This document shows, in pieces, positions 1 through 8,714 of a DNA stretch of 60,416 nt (positions within the stretch are counted from its first letter, which is position 1; every line of letters begins with the position of its first letter). A program made the translations under genes and the position numbers. Source of the stretch: Deinococcus aquatilis DSM 23025 (GTDB lineage: Bacteria; Deinococcota; Deinococci; Deinococcales; Deinococcaceae); the NCBI RefSeq assembly GCF_000378445.1, contig NZ_KB899710.1, forward strand, positions 1-60,416, read 5' to 3'. The notes beneath the pieces were generated by a model that was not told the DNA's origin, searched no databases, and saw only the letters and a program-made list of their open reading frames with translations.

Positions 1-228
1 TTCAGGCGACGCTTCATTGGGGAGGAACGTGCCCAACAATCGGTGACAGGTCGATTGCGCTTGAATCAGGGCTTCGATCACGTCAGCGACACGCTGCAGC
101 GTGTCGCGCCGGAGGAAGGGAACTCGGGCTTTCAACAGGTCGACAAGCTTGGTAGGCTCAGCGAGAGCGGCATCGTGGGTCGTCACAAACCAGTGATGCC
201 GCTCATGTGCTGCCCAAAATGTGGTCAA
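1..228 (-). CDS. IS4-type transposase, N-terminal part (cut by window edge)
   Basis: Reading the minus strand from a TTG at 228 gives 76 codons without a stop, running off the left edge. The segment LLKARVPFLRRDTLQRVADV, followed by IEALIQAQSTCHRLLGTFLP and NEASPE, resembles the N-terminal helical region of IS4-family transposases common in Deinococcus, where the host DNA-binding part precedes the DDE domain. An in-frame TGA lies about 27 bases upstream of the TTG, so the start is near here; a GTG further in is also possible. No terminal inverted repeat could be identified in bases 229-302, so the element's end is not defined. Whether the copy is intact cannot be judged from this window. The family call is by recognition only. 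Confidence 0.6.
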   Translation of the reverse strand, partial: MTTFWAAHERHHWFVTTHDAALAEPTKLVDLLKARVPFLRRDTLQRVADVIEALIQAQSTCHRLLGTFLPNEASPE

Positions 229-302
229 CGCTAGAAAATGAACAGTGGCGTCTCAGTCGATCAAAAACCTAAGATGTCCAGTACTGAAGCCCGGAATAGC
301 TG

Positions 303-1343
303 GTGTGCAGGATGTGTCGCCTCCCGCCGCCGTATTCTGAGCAGACCGTGACTTCTGCACCTTTGCTGCCCACACCCCCTGCCCAGCGCCGTTATGCTGT
401 GGTCCTCAATCCCCATGCCGGACGCGGGTTGGCCTCGCGCGAATGGCCCAGGTTGGAAGGCGAACTCCTGGCCCGCCGCTTCGATTTCGAGCTGATTTCG
501 GCTGGATCAGGAGCCGATGCGCTGGCCCGCGTTCAGGCCCTGCCCCCCGAAGTGGCAGTGATGGCCGTGGGCGGAGACGGCACGGTGGGCGCACTGTTGC
601 CCGCATTGATCGGGCGCAGTGCAGGCAGCAGTACAGATCAGAGCAGTGCAGACCAGGGCACTCCCGTCCAGCAGGGTCGGCCTCTGGCCATCGTGCCGCT
701 GGGCAGTGGCAACGACTACGCCGGAATGTTGGGCCTGAAACCGGGAGGGTTCGGAGAGGCCCTGGACCGCCTGAGCTACACGCCGCGCCGCGTAGACGCG
801 CTGGAGGCCACCGTGACCGAGGGTGAGGGTGAGGGCGTGCCCCGCCTGTTGCTGAACGGTCTGGGTCTGGGTTTCGATGCACAGGTGGCCGCCACCATGC
901 TGCGTGCCCCCGCCCGCCTGACCGGATTCGGACGTTATCTGTGGGGGGCACTGGCCGCCCTGCGCGACCTGCAACTGACCGACCTGACCCTGACTGTAGA
1001 CGGGCAGACCCTCTATTCCGGCCCCAGTTGCCTGGCGGCGGTCATGAACGGCACGCGTTACGGTGGCGGATTCCTGATCAGCCCGCAGTCGGACGCGCAC
1101 GACGGCAAACTCAATGCCCTCGCCAGCGGCCCCGTGACCCGCCCGCAACTGCTGGGCCTGATGGGAAGGGTGCTGCGCGGCACGCACCTGGGCCAACCCC
1201 GCGTGTATCACGCGACCGGGCAGGCCGTGACGATTCGTTGGGCCGCGCCCACTCACCTGCACCTCGACGGCGATCTGGCGGGCGAGGTGAGTGAAATTCA
1301 GGTGCGGGTGCTGGCCGGAGCGGTGACGCTGCTGAACGGGTGA
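303..1343 (+). CDS. Diacylglycerol/lipid kinase (DAGK catalytic domain, YegS/DgkB type)
   Basis: This is probably a cytosolic or membrane-associated kinase that phosphorylates diacylglycerol or a related lipid with ATP. The DAGK catalytic domain begins near residue 30 with [12 protein letters not shown]. The nucleotide-binding GGDGT motif is at about 90-94 and a second conserved motif, PLGSGNDYA, at about 131-139. Between them is a Ser/Gln-rich insertion of about 20 residues ([11 protein letters not shown]) not usual for the family. The length (346 aa) is slightly above the usual 290-330. The 303 GTG has no clear ribosome site. A GTG at 348, 9 bases after a TATTCT box (333-338), would give a leaderless start and remove 15 residues that do not look like the family; I think 348 is at least as likely. 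The true lipid substrate is not known. Confidence 0.85.
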   Translation: MCRMCRLPPPYSEQTVTSAPLLPTPPAQRRYAVVLNPHAGRGLASREWPRLEGELLARRFDFELISAGSGADALARVQALPPEVAVMAVGGDGTVGALLPALIGRSAGSSTDQSSADQGTPVQQGRPLAIVPLGSGNDYAGMLGLKPGGFGEALDRLSYTPRRVDALEATVTEGEGEGVPRLLLNGLGLGFDAQVAATMLRAPARLTGFGRYLWGALAALRDLQLTDLTLTVDGQTLYSGPSCLAAVMNGTRYGGGFLISPQSDAHDGKLNALASGPVTRPQLLGLMGRVLRGTHLGQPRVYHATGQAVTIRWAAPTHLHLDGDLAGEVSEIQVRVLAGAVTLLNG

Positions 1344-1363
1344 AGGGAGAGAGGTGAAATAAA

Positions 1364-1418
1364 GAACGTGGATCGTGGAACGTGGAAACAGCTTCACCAC
1401 GATCTACGATCCACGTTC
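1364..1418. repeat. Inverted repeat (13-bp arms) between convergent genes
   Basis: The arm GAACGTGGATCGT (1364-1376) is perfectly complementary to 1406-1418 and encloses about 29 bases. It sits between two convergent genes, the lipid kinase and the secreted TPR protein, and could act as a two-way transcription end, although no T-run follows. The GTGGATCGTGGAACGTGG wording resembles the 7-bp tandem repeat at the right edge of the window. Confidence 0.75.
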
Positions 1419-1427
1419 CGAAAAGGG

Positions 1428-2153
1428 TTACTTCAACGTGGCGAGCTTGGCCTTGGCCGCGTCCAGGTCACGCTTTTCCCAGAAGGTGTTGGCTTCGATG
1501 GTCACGGCCTTCTCCAGTTGGGCGGCGGCGGCGGCCTTGTTGCCCTGAGTCAGCAGGGCGTTGGCGTATTCGATGCGGTGAATGGCGACGTTGGGTTCGA
1601 GGGCAATCGCCTTTTCAAAGTTGGGCGTAATCTGCGCCTTGCTGCCGCCCACGGCGCGTCCGGCCAGTCCCTTGATGCCGCTGACGTCCAGGTTGGCGTT
1701 CCAGAGGCCCAGGGCCACGTAGGCTCCGGCCAGTTTGGGACTCAGCTTGATGGCCTGATCCAGGTTTTTCTTCATGTCCTGCGCCAGTGGCAGGCTCTGG
1801 AAGACGCCCACGTACTGCGCGAGGCGGCCCTGTGCGCGGGCCAGTTCAAAGTAGGCCTCGGCATTGTTGGGGTCTAATTTGATGGCCTGCTTCGCGTAGT
1901 TCTGGGCCTTTTCAAAGAGGGGCTTCTTGGCGTTGTCGGCGACCAGAACTGCGCCACCGGTGGTCGCTTCGGCGGCCAGGGCCAGTCCCATGCTGGTGTT
2001 CAGGGCGGCGGCGGCGGCAGCGGCTTCCTGCCATTTGCCGGAGTCGTACAGGGACTGGGCAGCCTGCTGAGACTGGGCATGGGCAACGCCGGAAACGGCG
2101 GTCAGGGTCAGGGCGAGGGTCAGAAAAGGACGATTTTTCAGAGATAGGCGCAT
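1428..2153 (-). CDS. Secreted tetratricopeptide-repeat protein
   Basis: A 241-residue protein with an N-terminal signal peptide (hydrophobic LTLALTLTAVSGVAHA, probable cut after AHA near residue 25), so it is exported to the envelope or periplasm. The rest is helical repeats of TPR type: AKQAIKLDPNNAEAYFELAR, then LDQAIKLSPKLAGAYVALGL and FEKAIALEPNVAIHRIEYAN. Such repeats usually hold protein partners together. No catalytic motif is seen. The ATG at 2153 is preceded by GGAGG about 8 bases upstream, which fixes the start. It faces the lipid kinase gene tail to tail. The exact role is unknown. Confidence 0.85.
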   Translation of the reverse strand: MRLSLKNRPFLTLALTLTAVSGVAHAQSQQAAQSLYDSGKWQEAAAAAAALNTSMGLALAAEATTGGAVLVADNAKKPLFEKAQNYAKQAIKLDPNNAEAYFELARAQGRLAQYVGVFQSLPLAQDMKKNLDQAIKLSPKLAGAYVALGLWNANLDVSGIKGLAGRAVGGSKAQITPNFEKAIALEPNVAIHRIEYANALLTQGNKAAAAAQLEKAVTIEANTFWEKRDLDAAKAKLATLK

Positions 2154-2456
2154 GGTGATTCCTCCAGAAAGTGGGGCGCGGTGGCCCGCTGCGGCAGCAT
2201 CAGGTGAGTTGAGTGGGGCAGACGGCCAGCCGATGGCCGCCGAAACCTTGTCCAAGTTAAAAAGCTGCACCGAGTATACACATCCATACCCTGAAAATCT
2301 GATTGGTGCGTCAGGAACGGTCTGCACAGCCTATTTATGAACCGGGTGCAACGACTGGGGGCCAGGGTGGTAGGCTCAGGCCACCTTGATTCAGTCGCCT
2401 GTGGACTGTGTAGCTTTCTGCCCCTCTCTGCTTTCCCTCTCTCGGTGGGGGCGGAT
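2154..2456. promoter_or_regulatory. Intergenic region between divergent genes, with a candidate -10 box
   Basis: About 300 bases separate two divergent genes. On the minus strand a good TATACT hexamer (2273-2278) lies about 120 bases before the TPR-protein start and could be its -10 box; I see no convincing -35 box. On the plus strand TAGGCT (2371-2376) is a possible -10 box for the P-loop protein. Nothing else recognisable is present. Confidence 0.35.
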
Positions 2457-5400
2457 ATGAGCGGGTCTGCTGCTCTAGACCTCGACTGGCGCGGAATTCT
2501 GGCCGATCTGCGTGCCCATCTTCCGCCTGTGCACGGTACGGCGGGGGCAGTACGCGGCAGCCTGCGCTGGCTGGAAAGCGAGATGAGGGCGCAGGGTGCA
2601 AATCCGGCGTCTGTGCGTAATATCGTCTACCGCGACATCGGCACGCCTGCCGATAAAGCGGCGCTGGCAGCCATCCTGACCGCGCTGGCGCATGAAGCTG
2701 GACGCCCCCTGCTCAGCGCTTCTCTGGTCGGTGCGTCGCTTCCGGGTGCCCCGGCCCCTCTGCCCGATGAACTGGAACTGTTGGGCCGCAGCAAAAAGCG
2801 GGCCTACAAGCAGTTCCTGGCCGGAGTGCGTGCGGGCCGGACGCCCCGGATGATCGTCACTGGACGGCGCGGCGCGGGCAAAACGGTCTTGATCGATCAT
2901 CTGGCTCTGGCGTTGGCTGCCGAGCATGTGCCGGTGCTGCGCCTGTCGCTGGCGGGAGACGCATCGGGTCAGTTGCCCGCCTTTCCTGCTGCTGGCCGTT
3001 CGTTCGCGGCGTTGGCTGCGGCTCAGGCCGAGGCTGTCCGTGCTGCGTTCCCGGTGGGGGCAGGGGTGCTGCTGGCCCGCGTCACTGCCGATCTGAATTT
3101 TGCCGGAGAGCCGCCCCGTCTGCCTGACGGCACGCCTGTTTCTGCGGCGGTCTGGGCCACCGAACATCTGCTGCGCCGCGCTCCGTCAGGTCTGGCGGTG
3201 TTGCTGGCGCTGGAAGACACGGCGGAGCTGACCGCCCACTGGGGGGCACATCTGCCCGCTGGCGTGGCCGAACTCATAGAGCTGCGCCCCCCCACGCCTG
3301 CCGAGGCCCGCGCCTACCTGATGGCCCGCCTCGGCATTGGCCGCGCTGCCGCTGACGCCCTGGTGCGGGAAACGGGCCGCAATCTGGACCGCCTGACCCT
3401 GCTCGCCAGTGTGGGCCGGGGCGAGGCCGGACAGGGAGAAAGCGGCGCGGCGCGGCTGTTGGCCGACCCTGATATTCGTGCTCTGGCAGCGGCGTTGGCG
3501 TCCCTGTCGGTGGTTGCGCTCCCAGCGGCGCTCCCGGACATTGCCCTGGGTGCCGCACTGGGTTTCTCGCCCGCTGCCCTGCCTACCCATGCCCGCGCCC
3601 TGCTGAGCGGTTCCTCTGATGCAGGCTGGACAGCTGCCGACGTGCTGCAAGCTGCCCTGCCGCTGGTTCCCGCTGCCGAGGCCCAGGCCGCCGCCCTCCG
3701 TCTGGTGGCTGCCTTTCAGGACGTGGGGGGGGTCAGTGAACAGGAGGGCAGACCTGAGAGCGAATCTGCGGCTCAACTGGCGGGCTTTACCCTCATTGCC
3801 CTGACCCTGTTGCAAGACTGGCCCGCCCTGGCTGCACAGGTCAGCCGCCGCCCTGACGACGCCCGCTATCTGCCGCCGCTGTGGCCCCATATTCGTGGGA
3901 ACAGTCTTCGGGGCAGCGTTATCCGGAAGAGCAAGGAAAGGGCCGGGGCATCGGGGGAAGCCCTGGAAATCCTGGCCCGTGCGCTGGCAACCCACCATGC
4001 CGGACGGGGAGAATACGGCGACCCACGCGCCCGCGACGCGCTGTTTACCCTGCTGGAATCTCCCCGTGATCCGGTGCGGGCGTGGGCCAGGGTCAAGTTG
4101 GCCGAAAGTAGTGTGGATGCCGGAAATTTCGAGGCCGCACGTGGGCAACTGGCCCACCCCGATCTGAGCGGCCTGCTGTCGGAAGTTTCAGATCCGTCCA
4201 CGTGGCCGCCTTCGTCATGGCCCCCGTCATCCTGGACAGTGGCAGCACAGGCCGATGCGCTGCTGGTGCAGGCAGCGTTGGCCCGCTGGAGCGGTGATCT
4301 GGAGGCCGCCACCCGCGCCGCCACCGACCCCCGCACCGCGCAGGGCGGCCCACGTGCGGCGCTGTGGCGTGGACTCATCGCCAAAGATGCGGGGCGCTGG
4401 CCCGAAGCCCTGAGTGCGCTGCAAAGCGTACCTGCCTCCAGCCCGCTGCTGTCGGCCCGTGCCCGCTACCAAGAGGGTGATTTGCGCCTGAGACTGGGCC
4501 AGCCTGCCGCCGCGCTGCATGCCCTTCAGGACGCCGCCGAACGCCTTCCCCGTGCGGGCGGCAGCACCGAAGAAACCGCCCGTGTGCTGGCCCGCGCCGC
4601 CACCGCGCAGCGCAGGCTGGGACATCCGGCAGAGGGGCTGACGCTTCTGCAGCGCGCCCTTGGACTGCTGGCCGCCACCGACGCTGCCCCGCGTGGCCGT
4701 GAAGACGCCCTTCCACGCGCCCGCCTGCTTTCGGAGGGATTGCCGATCCTGCTGGCCCTGGGCCGTCCCGATGAGGCGTTGGCGCAGGCCTGCGCCGCCC
4801 TGAGCCTTCTGTCGGGGCTGCTGACGGTACCAGGATCACGGCAGGCCGAGGCCGAATACCGTTTGCGCCGCACCCAGTACCGCCTCGCGCTGGCGTACCT
4901 GACGCGGGGAATCGGGTTGCCCTACCTCTACCCGTTTTGTGGTCCCCGCCGCGACCATCCCGATTTGCAGCAGGCCCGCGCCCTGCTCGACCAGCTGTTG
5001 CGTCCTGCCACAGGGCTGTCCGGCACCCCCGAACCTGACCGGGAACAGGTCCTGACCTTCGATATGTTGCTGACGCGGGCGCTGGCCGATCCGCTGCCTG
5101 CCTCGGCCCTCAGTTTTGCCGAGCGTGCGCTCTCCATGACCGATCATCCTTACGCGGCGGCTCAGGCCCACGCCATCCGCGCCGAAGCCTACCTGCGGGC
5201 AGGTCAATTCCAGACCCCCTCGGCTCCGCCTGCTCAGGCCCAGACCTCTCAGCTCCAGGCGGCGCTGGCCGACATCAACCGCGCCCATGCCCTGCTGCGC
5301 CGGGTATCGCTGGGCAGCGGCTCCGGTCAGGTCTCGGGCCTCTATGCCCCCGATCCGGGGCTGGCCGCGCAACTGCTGGCGCTGGAGGTGCGGGCCACCA

Positions 5401-5636
5401 TCACCGAGGGCGCGGACACGCTGCTGTGGCTGCGTAATGCCCTGCAAGACCCGGCCCTGCATCCTTTCCGGGCGGGGGTATGGCGTGAGGCGGGCCGTGC
5501 TCTGGAGGCCCATCATCCGGGCGCAGAAGACGTGCTGCGGAGGGTCTATCCGGCGTCCAGCCTGGCCCGCGCAGAGGTCTTGCGCGTGCGCGACCGCCTC
5601 TGGGTTCTGGAAGCAGAACTCCAAGCACAGGATTAA
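2457..5636 (+). CDS. Large P-loop NTPase with C-terminal helical (TPR-like) repeats
   Basis: A 1059-residue protein of unknown role. After about 125 N-terminal residues comes a Walker A motif, TGRRGAGKTVLIDHL, beginning an AAA/STAND-like ATPase domain of about 250 residues. Roughly the C-terminal two thirds are Ala/Leu-rich helical repeats that read as degenerate TPRs (for example ALHALQDAAERLPRAGGSTE and LTLLQRALGLLAATDA). A short odd repeat, STWPPSSWPPSSWT, lies in the middle. No signal peptide or membrane segment is seen. The architecture resembles STAND signalling ATPases, in which repeats sense a ligand and the NTPase acts as a switch, but no effector domain is recognised. The ATG at 2457 follows a GGTGGGGG stretch; an upstream start at 2337 would add 40 residues unlike a protein start. 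Confidence 0.75.
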   Translation: MSGSAALDLDWRGILADLRAHLPPVHGTAGAVRGSLRWLESEMRAQGANPASVRNIVYRDIGTPADKAALAAILTALAHEAGRPLLSASLVGASLPGAPAPLPDELELLGRSKKRAYKQFLAGVRAGRTPRMIVTGRRGAGKTVLIDHLALALAAEHVPVLRLSLAGDASGQLPAFPAAGRSFAALAAAQAEAVRAAFPVGAGVLLARVTADLNFAGEPPRLPDGTPVSAAVWATEHLLRRAPSGLAVLLALEDTAELTAHWGAHLPAGVAELIELRPPTPAEARAYLMARLGIGRAAADALVRETGRNLDRLTLLASVGRGEAGQGESGAARLLADPDIRALAAALASLSVVALPAALPDIALGAALGFSPAALPTHARALLSGSSDAGWTAADVLQAALPLVPAAEAQAAALRLVAAFQDVGGVSEQEGRPESESAAQLAGFTLIALTLLQDWPALAAQVSRRPDDARYLPPLWPHIRGNSLRGSVIRKSKERAGASGEALEILARALATHHAGRGEYGDPRARDALFTLLESPRDPVRAWARVKLAESSVDAGNFEAARGQLAHPDLSGLLSEVSDPSTWPPSSWPPSSWTVAAQADALLVQAALARWSGDLEAATRAATDPRTAQGGPRAALWRGLIAKDAGRWPEALSALQSVPASSPLLSARARYQEGDLRLRLGQPAAALHALQDAAERLPRAGGSTEETARVLARAATAQRRLGHPAEGLTLLQRALGLLAATDAAPRGREDALPRARLLSEGLPILLALGRPDEALAQACAALSLLSGLLTVPGSRQAEAEYRLRRTQYRLALAYLTRGIGLPYLYPFCGPRRDHPDLQQARALLDQLLRPATGLSGTPEPDREQVLTFDMLLTRALADPLPASALSFAERALSMTDHPYAAAQAHAIRAEAYLRAGQFQTPSAPPAQAQTSQLQAALADINRAHALLRRVSLGSGSGQVSGLYAPDPGLAAQLLALEVRATITEGADTLLWLRNALQDPALHPFRAGVWREAGRALEAHHPGAEDVLRRVYPASSLARAEVLRVRDRLWVLEAELQAQD

Positions 5637-5673
5637 GAATTCAGGGAGGAAGGTTATCGGGTATGCTGGGGGT

Positions 5674-6063
5674 GTGAGCATCACCGATTCGCAGGCCGGA
5701 GGCCGCGCCGCCATCCGACTGCTGCAAGGGTACGTCTGGCATCCTCAGAGCGCCGATGTAGACCTGGAGCACTACCTTCCCCGAGAGCTGGACCTCCCCA
5801 AAGCTCCGGGCGCCGCCGATGAGGACGACGCCCATGTGCTGTGGGACATGGTGTCGCCGCCGTTCGCCTTTTTTGAAAACGGCGAGCCGACGGCGGCCCA
5901 GACCTTTTACCAATTCACGGTGCTGCGTGTCTACGACGACCGCCCCAGCAACGAGGCCCTCCACAGCGATGCCGAAGCTGCAAGCCAGGCTCTGAATCCG
6001 CTGCTGGACGGCACGCCGGAAGGAGTGGGCTGGCAACTCTGGGAAGACCTGCGGGAGCTGTGA
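5674..6063 (+). CDS. Conserved hypothetical protein
   Basis: A 129-residue acidic soluble protein, not recognised. It begins VSITDSQAGGRAAIRLLQGY and has no signal peptide or membrane segment. The GTG at 5674 is chosen because a TATGCT box (5662-5667) ends 6 bases before it, the leaderless promoter spacing seen repeatedly in this window. It starts a compact unit with the next two genes (15-base gap, then overlap), so the three are probably cotranscribed. No function can be assigned. Confidence 0.7.
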   Translation: MSITDSQAGGRAAIRLLQGYVWHPQSADVDLEHYLPRELDLPKAPGAADEDDAHVLWDMVSPPFAFFENGEPTAAQTFYQFTVLRVYDDRPSNEALHSDAEAASQALNPLLDGTPEGVGWQLWEDLREL

Positions 6064-6078
6064 CGTGAGGGGACGACG

Positions 6079-6291
6079 ATGATTGCTTGGCTCGATCTGT
6101 GGGCCGAGGGCGACCAGCATCCCCGCCGTTTCGATGGCCCGGCAACCCTGTTGGTGTACCTGACCCGCGTGGAGCGCCTGACCCGCGAGGCTGCCCAGGA
6201 GCTGATAGAGAAGGGTGAAGTCAGCCCGCCGCTGGCCCGCCGCAGTTATCAGGTGCGGGCCTTGCCCCTGCCGTCGTCTGTCTCGTCGTGA
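6079..6291 (+). CDS. Small hypothetical protein (70 aa)
   Basis: A 70-residue protein, MIAWLDLWAEGDQHPRRFDG at the N-terminus, with no motif recognised. A GAGGGG ribosome site lies 9 bases before the ATG. Its TGA overlaps the GTG start of the following DJ-1/PfpI-like gene, which implies translational coupling. The preceding gene ends 15 bases upstream. Its tight packing in the unit is the main reason to believe it is real. Confidence 0.6.
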   Translation: MIAWLDLWAEGDQHPRRFDGPATLLVYLTRVERLTREAAQELIEKGEVSPPLARRSYQVRALPLPSSVSS

Positions 6292-6887
6292 CCGAACCTG
6301 ATCCAGCGCGGCCAGAACTCAGCGCTGAGGGGCCGGTCGTTGCCATTCCGGTCTACGCGGGCGTCAGCGAACTGGAACTGGGGATCATGGTGGCCGTGTG
6401 CCGCCTGTGCGGAGGTGAAGGCGCGACCCGCACGCTGCACCGCTCCCGCGTCAGCATTCTGACCGCTGGGGGATTGGTCAGCACGCCGCATGTCATGTAT
6501 GCCGCCCTGCCCGAACCCGCTGGCCTGCTGATTCCCGGTGGCCCCGGAGCCGCCAAAGCCGCCCGCGATCCTTTGCTGCGCGGTTTTTTAGCGGCCCACG
6601 CTGGGTTGCCCACCGGAGCCAGCGGCAGCGGAGTCCTGTTGCCCGGCGAGGCAGGCACACTGGAAGGCCGCATTCTGGGTGGCCCCACCGACCTGACCGA
6701 CCTGCTATGGGGCTTTTCTCCTGCCGACGTGCGCCCTGGTCAGGTCGTTAGCGATGCCCACCTGACCACTACTCCGGGCGGATTTCCAGCCCTCTATGCA
6801 GCGTTGGCTGTGGCCGGGGCGGTGTGGGGAGAGGCGGAAGCGTTGGGGGCGGCAGAGCGGTTAGGGTGGAAGTACGGGAAAATCTGA
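6288..6887 (+). CDS. DJ-1/PfpI-like protein with Ser at the nucleophile position
   Basis: A 199-residue protein of the DJ-1/PfpI (class I glutamine-amidotransferase-like) fold. Visible features are the first strand VVAIPVYAGVSELELGIMVAV and the glycine-rich GLLIPGGPGAAKAARDPLLR. The family places a catalytic Cys in a nucleophile elbow of AxCxG type, followed by a gain-of-strand segment. Here the equivalent position reads PTGASGSGVLLPGEAGTLEG, so Cys appears replaced by Ser (around residue 106). The C-terminal half is otherwise family-like (ILGGPTDLTDLLWGF). The protein may therefore bind a ligand rather than act as a classical protease or deglycase. It is the last gene of a three-gene unit and starts at a GTG overlapping the previous stop codon. 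Confidence 0.65.
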   Translation: MTEPDPARPELSAEGPVVAIPVYAGVSELELGIMVAVCRLCGGEGATRTLHRSRVSILTAGGLVSTPHVMYAALPEPAGLLIPGGPGAAKAARDPLLRGFLAAHAGLPTGASGSGVLLPGEAGTLEGRILGGPTDLTDLLWGFSPADVRPGQVVSDAHLTTTPGGFPALYAALAVAGAVWGEAEALGAAERLGWKYGKI

Positions 6888-7062
6888 AGGTTTAAGGTGT
6901 TGGGGCGGTAAATCTGTAGAGTGCAGTTGCTCCTGGCACTGATCAAAGAGAGGCGCTGAAGAGTAGAGACATCGTGAACGTAGAGATTGACCTTCTTCGG
7001 CCCCTTCGCCTTTCAGCCTTCAGACGCCTTTCCAGTTCCTATTCTGTGTGGTGGCCCCGCGC

Positions 7063-7068
7063 TACCCT
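7063..7068 (+). promoter_or_regulatory. Leaderless -10 box of hemB
   Basis: TACCCT ends 6 bases before the hemB ATG at 7075. The spacing matches the TANNNT leaderless promoters known from Deinococcus. Confidence 0.6.
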
Positions 7069-7074
7069 CCTGTC

Positions 7075-8082
7075 ATGCCTGATTCTGCTGTTCCCATTCC
7101 TACAGACCGTCCCCGGCGCTTGCGGCGTTCTCCGGCACTGCGGGCGCTGACCCGTGAGGTCACGCTGGCCCCGGCGCACCTGATCCACCCCATGTTCGTC
7201 CATGAGGAAGCCACGGATACGCCGATTGCCAGCATGCCCGGAGTGAGCCGCCACAGTCTGGAGAGCGCCGTGCAGCAAGCCGGAGCGGCACTGGCTTTGG
7301 GCATCCGCTCGGTGATCCTGTTCGGCATTCCGGCCCATAAAGACACGCTGGGTACGCAGGCGTATGCCGATGAGGGCATCATTCAGCGGGCGGCGCGGGC
7401 GATCAAGGCAGCCCACCCCGACCTAACCGTCATTGCCGATACCTGCCTGTGTGAATACACCGACCACGGACACTGCGGCCCCCTCTGCGAAATTCACCCC
7501 AACGAATGGACGGTAGACAACGATCCTTCACTGGAACTGTTGGCCCAGACTGCCGTGTCTCAGGCGCGGGCGGGGGCCGACATCGTGGCTCCGAGCGCCA
7601 TGATGGACGGCCAAGTGGCGGCGATCCGGGCGGCGCTGGATGCGGCGGGGTTCTCACATATTCCGGTCATGAGTTACGCCGTGAAGTACGCCAGTGCCTA
7701 CTATGGCCCCTTCCGAGATGCGGCGGGCAGTACGCCCAGCGTCGGGGACCGGGCCACCTACCAGATGGACCCGGCAGGCGGCTACCGCGAGGCTCTGCGG
7801 GAAGCGCGGCTGGACGCTGAGCAGGGAGCCGATTACCTGATGGTCAAGCCCGCGCTGGCTTACCTTGATGTGCTCAAGCTCCTGCGGGATAACTTCGATC
7901 TTCCTTTAATCACCTATAACGTCAGCGGTGAATACGCGCTGATCAAGGCCGCCGCCCAACTGGGTTTTATGGACGAACGCCGCACCGTGCTGGAAACCCT
8001 GACCGGAATGCGCCGCGCCGGGGCCGACGCCATCATCACCTATCACGCACTGGACGCCGCCCGTTGGCTGGCGGGAGGATAA
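7075..8082 (+). CDS. hemB: Delta-aminolevulinic acid dehydratase (porphobilinogen synthase)
   Basis: Cytosolic enzyme that condenses two 5-aminolevulinate molecules to porphobilinogen in heme, siroheme and B12 synthesis. The 335 residues match the family length. Active-site zinc ligands are visible in [15 protein letters not shown] (about residue 121-135), so this is a Zn-dependent type. The two catalytic lysines lie in [17 protein letters not shown] (about 205) and [12 protein letters not shown] (about 257). The ATG at 7075 is chosen over an upstream GTG (7048) because of the TACCCT box 6 bases before it. The next gene, a phosphatase, follows after 2 bases. B12 made through this pathway would serve the methylmalonyl-CoA mutase found further along. 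Confidence 0.97.
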   Translation: MPDSAVPIPTDRPRRLRRSPALRALTREVTLAPAHLIHPMFVHEEATDTPIASMPGVSRHSLESAVQQAGAALALGIRSVILFGIPAHKDTLGTQAYADEGIIQRAARAIKAAHPDLTVIADTCLCEYTDHGHCGPLCEIHPNEWTVDNDPSLELLAQTAVSQARAGADIVAPSAMMDGQVAAIRAALDAAGFSHIPVMSYAVKYASAYYGPFRDAAGSTPSVGDRATYQMDPAGGYREALREARLDAEQGADYLMVKPALAYLDVLKLLRDNFDLPLITYNVSGEYALIKAAAQLGFMDERRTVLETLTGMRRAGADAIITYHALDAARWLAGG

Positions 8083-8084
8083 TC

Positions 8085-8642
8085 ATGCAGGCCACCAGAG
8101 AGCAGAACAGCATCAACGACCCCATCCGCGTGGACTGGATTTCTACCGGAATCTGGCCCGGACGCCTCGGCCTGACCTTTGCACCCGGCAAGAAAGGCGG
8201 CAGCATCTATCAGCAGGGCGTGACCCATGCCCGCGATGTGGCCGAGGATATGCACACGCTGGCTCAGGGCGGCGTCCAGGTCCTGGCCCCCCTGATCGAA
8301 GATTTTGAATTCGACATGCTGGGCATGGACGGCTACCACGCCGAAGCCGAGGCCCGCAGCATCCTGATCGCCGCCTGCCCGATAGTGGATCAGCACGCGC
8401 CCACAGACCGCGCTGGCTTTGCCGCCTACATCGACGAACTGATGACGCATCTGCTGGATGGCCGCAGCGTGGTCGTGCACTGCCGTGGCGGGCTGGGCCG
8501 CGCCGGACTGGTGGCCGCCTGTCTGCTAGTGCAGGGCGGCATGCCCCCCAGAGAAGCCATCAAGCTGGTGCGGGCCACCCGCAGCCGCAATGCCATAGAA
8601 ACGGCGGTGCAGGAACGGTTTGTAGAGGAATTCGGGCGGTAA
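8085..8642 (+). CDS. Protein-tyrosine/dual-specificity phosphatase family protein
   Basis: A 185-residue soluble protein with the Cys-phosphatase signature HCRGGLGRAG at about 132-141 (pattern HCxxGxxR), preceded by the strand GRSVVV. It belongs to the CDKN3/KAP-like group of phosphatases, which act on phosphoproteins through a Cys thiol intermediate. A general-acid Asp probably lies in VDQHAPTDRAGF (about 102-112). The ATG at 8085 follows GGGAGG about 8 bases upstream and lies 2 bases after hemB, so the two are likely cotranscribed. No kinase gene is nearby to suggest the target. Downstream is a strong G-run cluster and a family A repeat. Confidence 0.85.
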   Translation: MQATREQNSINDPIRVDWISTGIWPGRLGLTFAPGKKGGSIYQQGVTHARDVAEDMHTLAQGGVQVLAPLIEDFEFDMLGMDGYHAEAEARSILIAACPIVDQHAPTDRAGFAAYIDELMTHLLDGRSVVVHCRGGLGRAGLVAACLLVQGGMPPREAIKLVRATRSRNAIETAVQERFVEEFGR

Positions 8643-8648
8643 ATACTG

Positions 8649-8698
8649 GGCTGTGGGAGGTGGGTTGTCGGGAGTGGGAAGGGCGTGTAGGGCGGGGC
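8649..8698 (+). other. G-quadruplex-capable cluster of G-runs
   Basis: Eight runs of three or four G (8649-51, 8656-58, 8663-65, 8671-73, 8677-79, 8682-84, 8691-93, 8695-98) are separated by loops of 1-6 bases. The cluster starts 7 bases after the phosphatase stop codon and lies on its coding strand. It meets the usual G3N1-7 quadruplex pattern. Confidence 0.7.
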
Positions 8699-8714
8699 AT
8701 TTCTAGGGTGGCAG

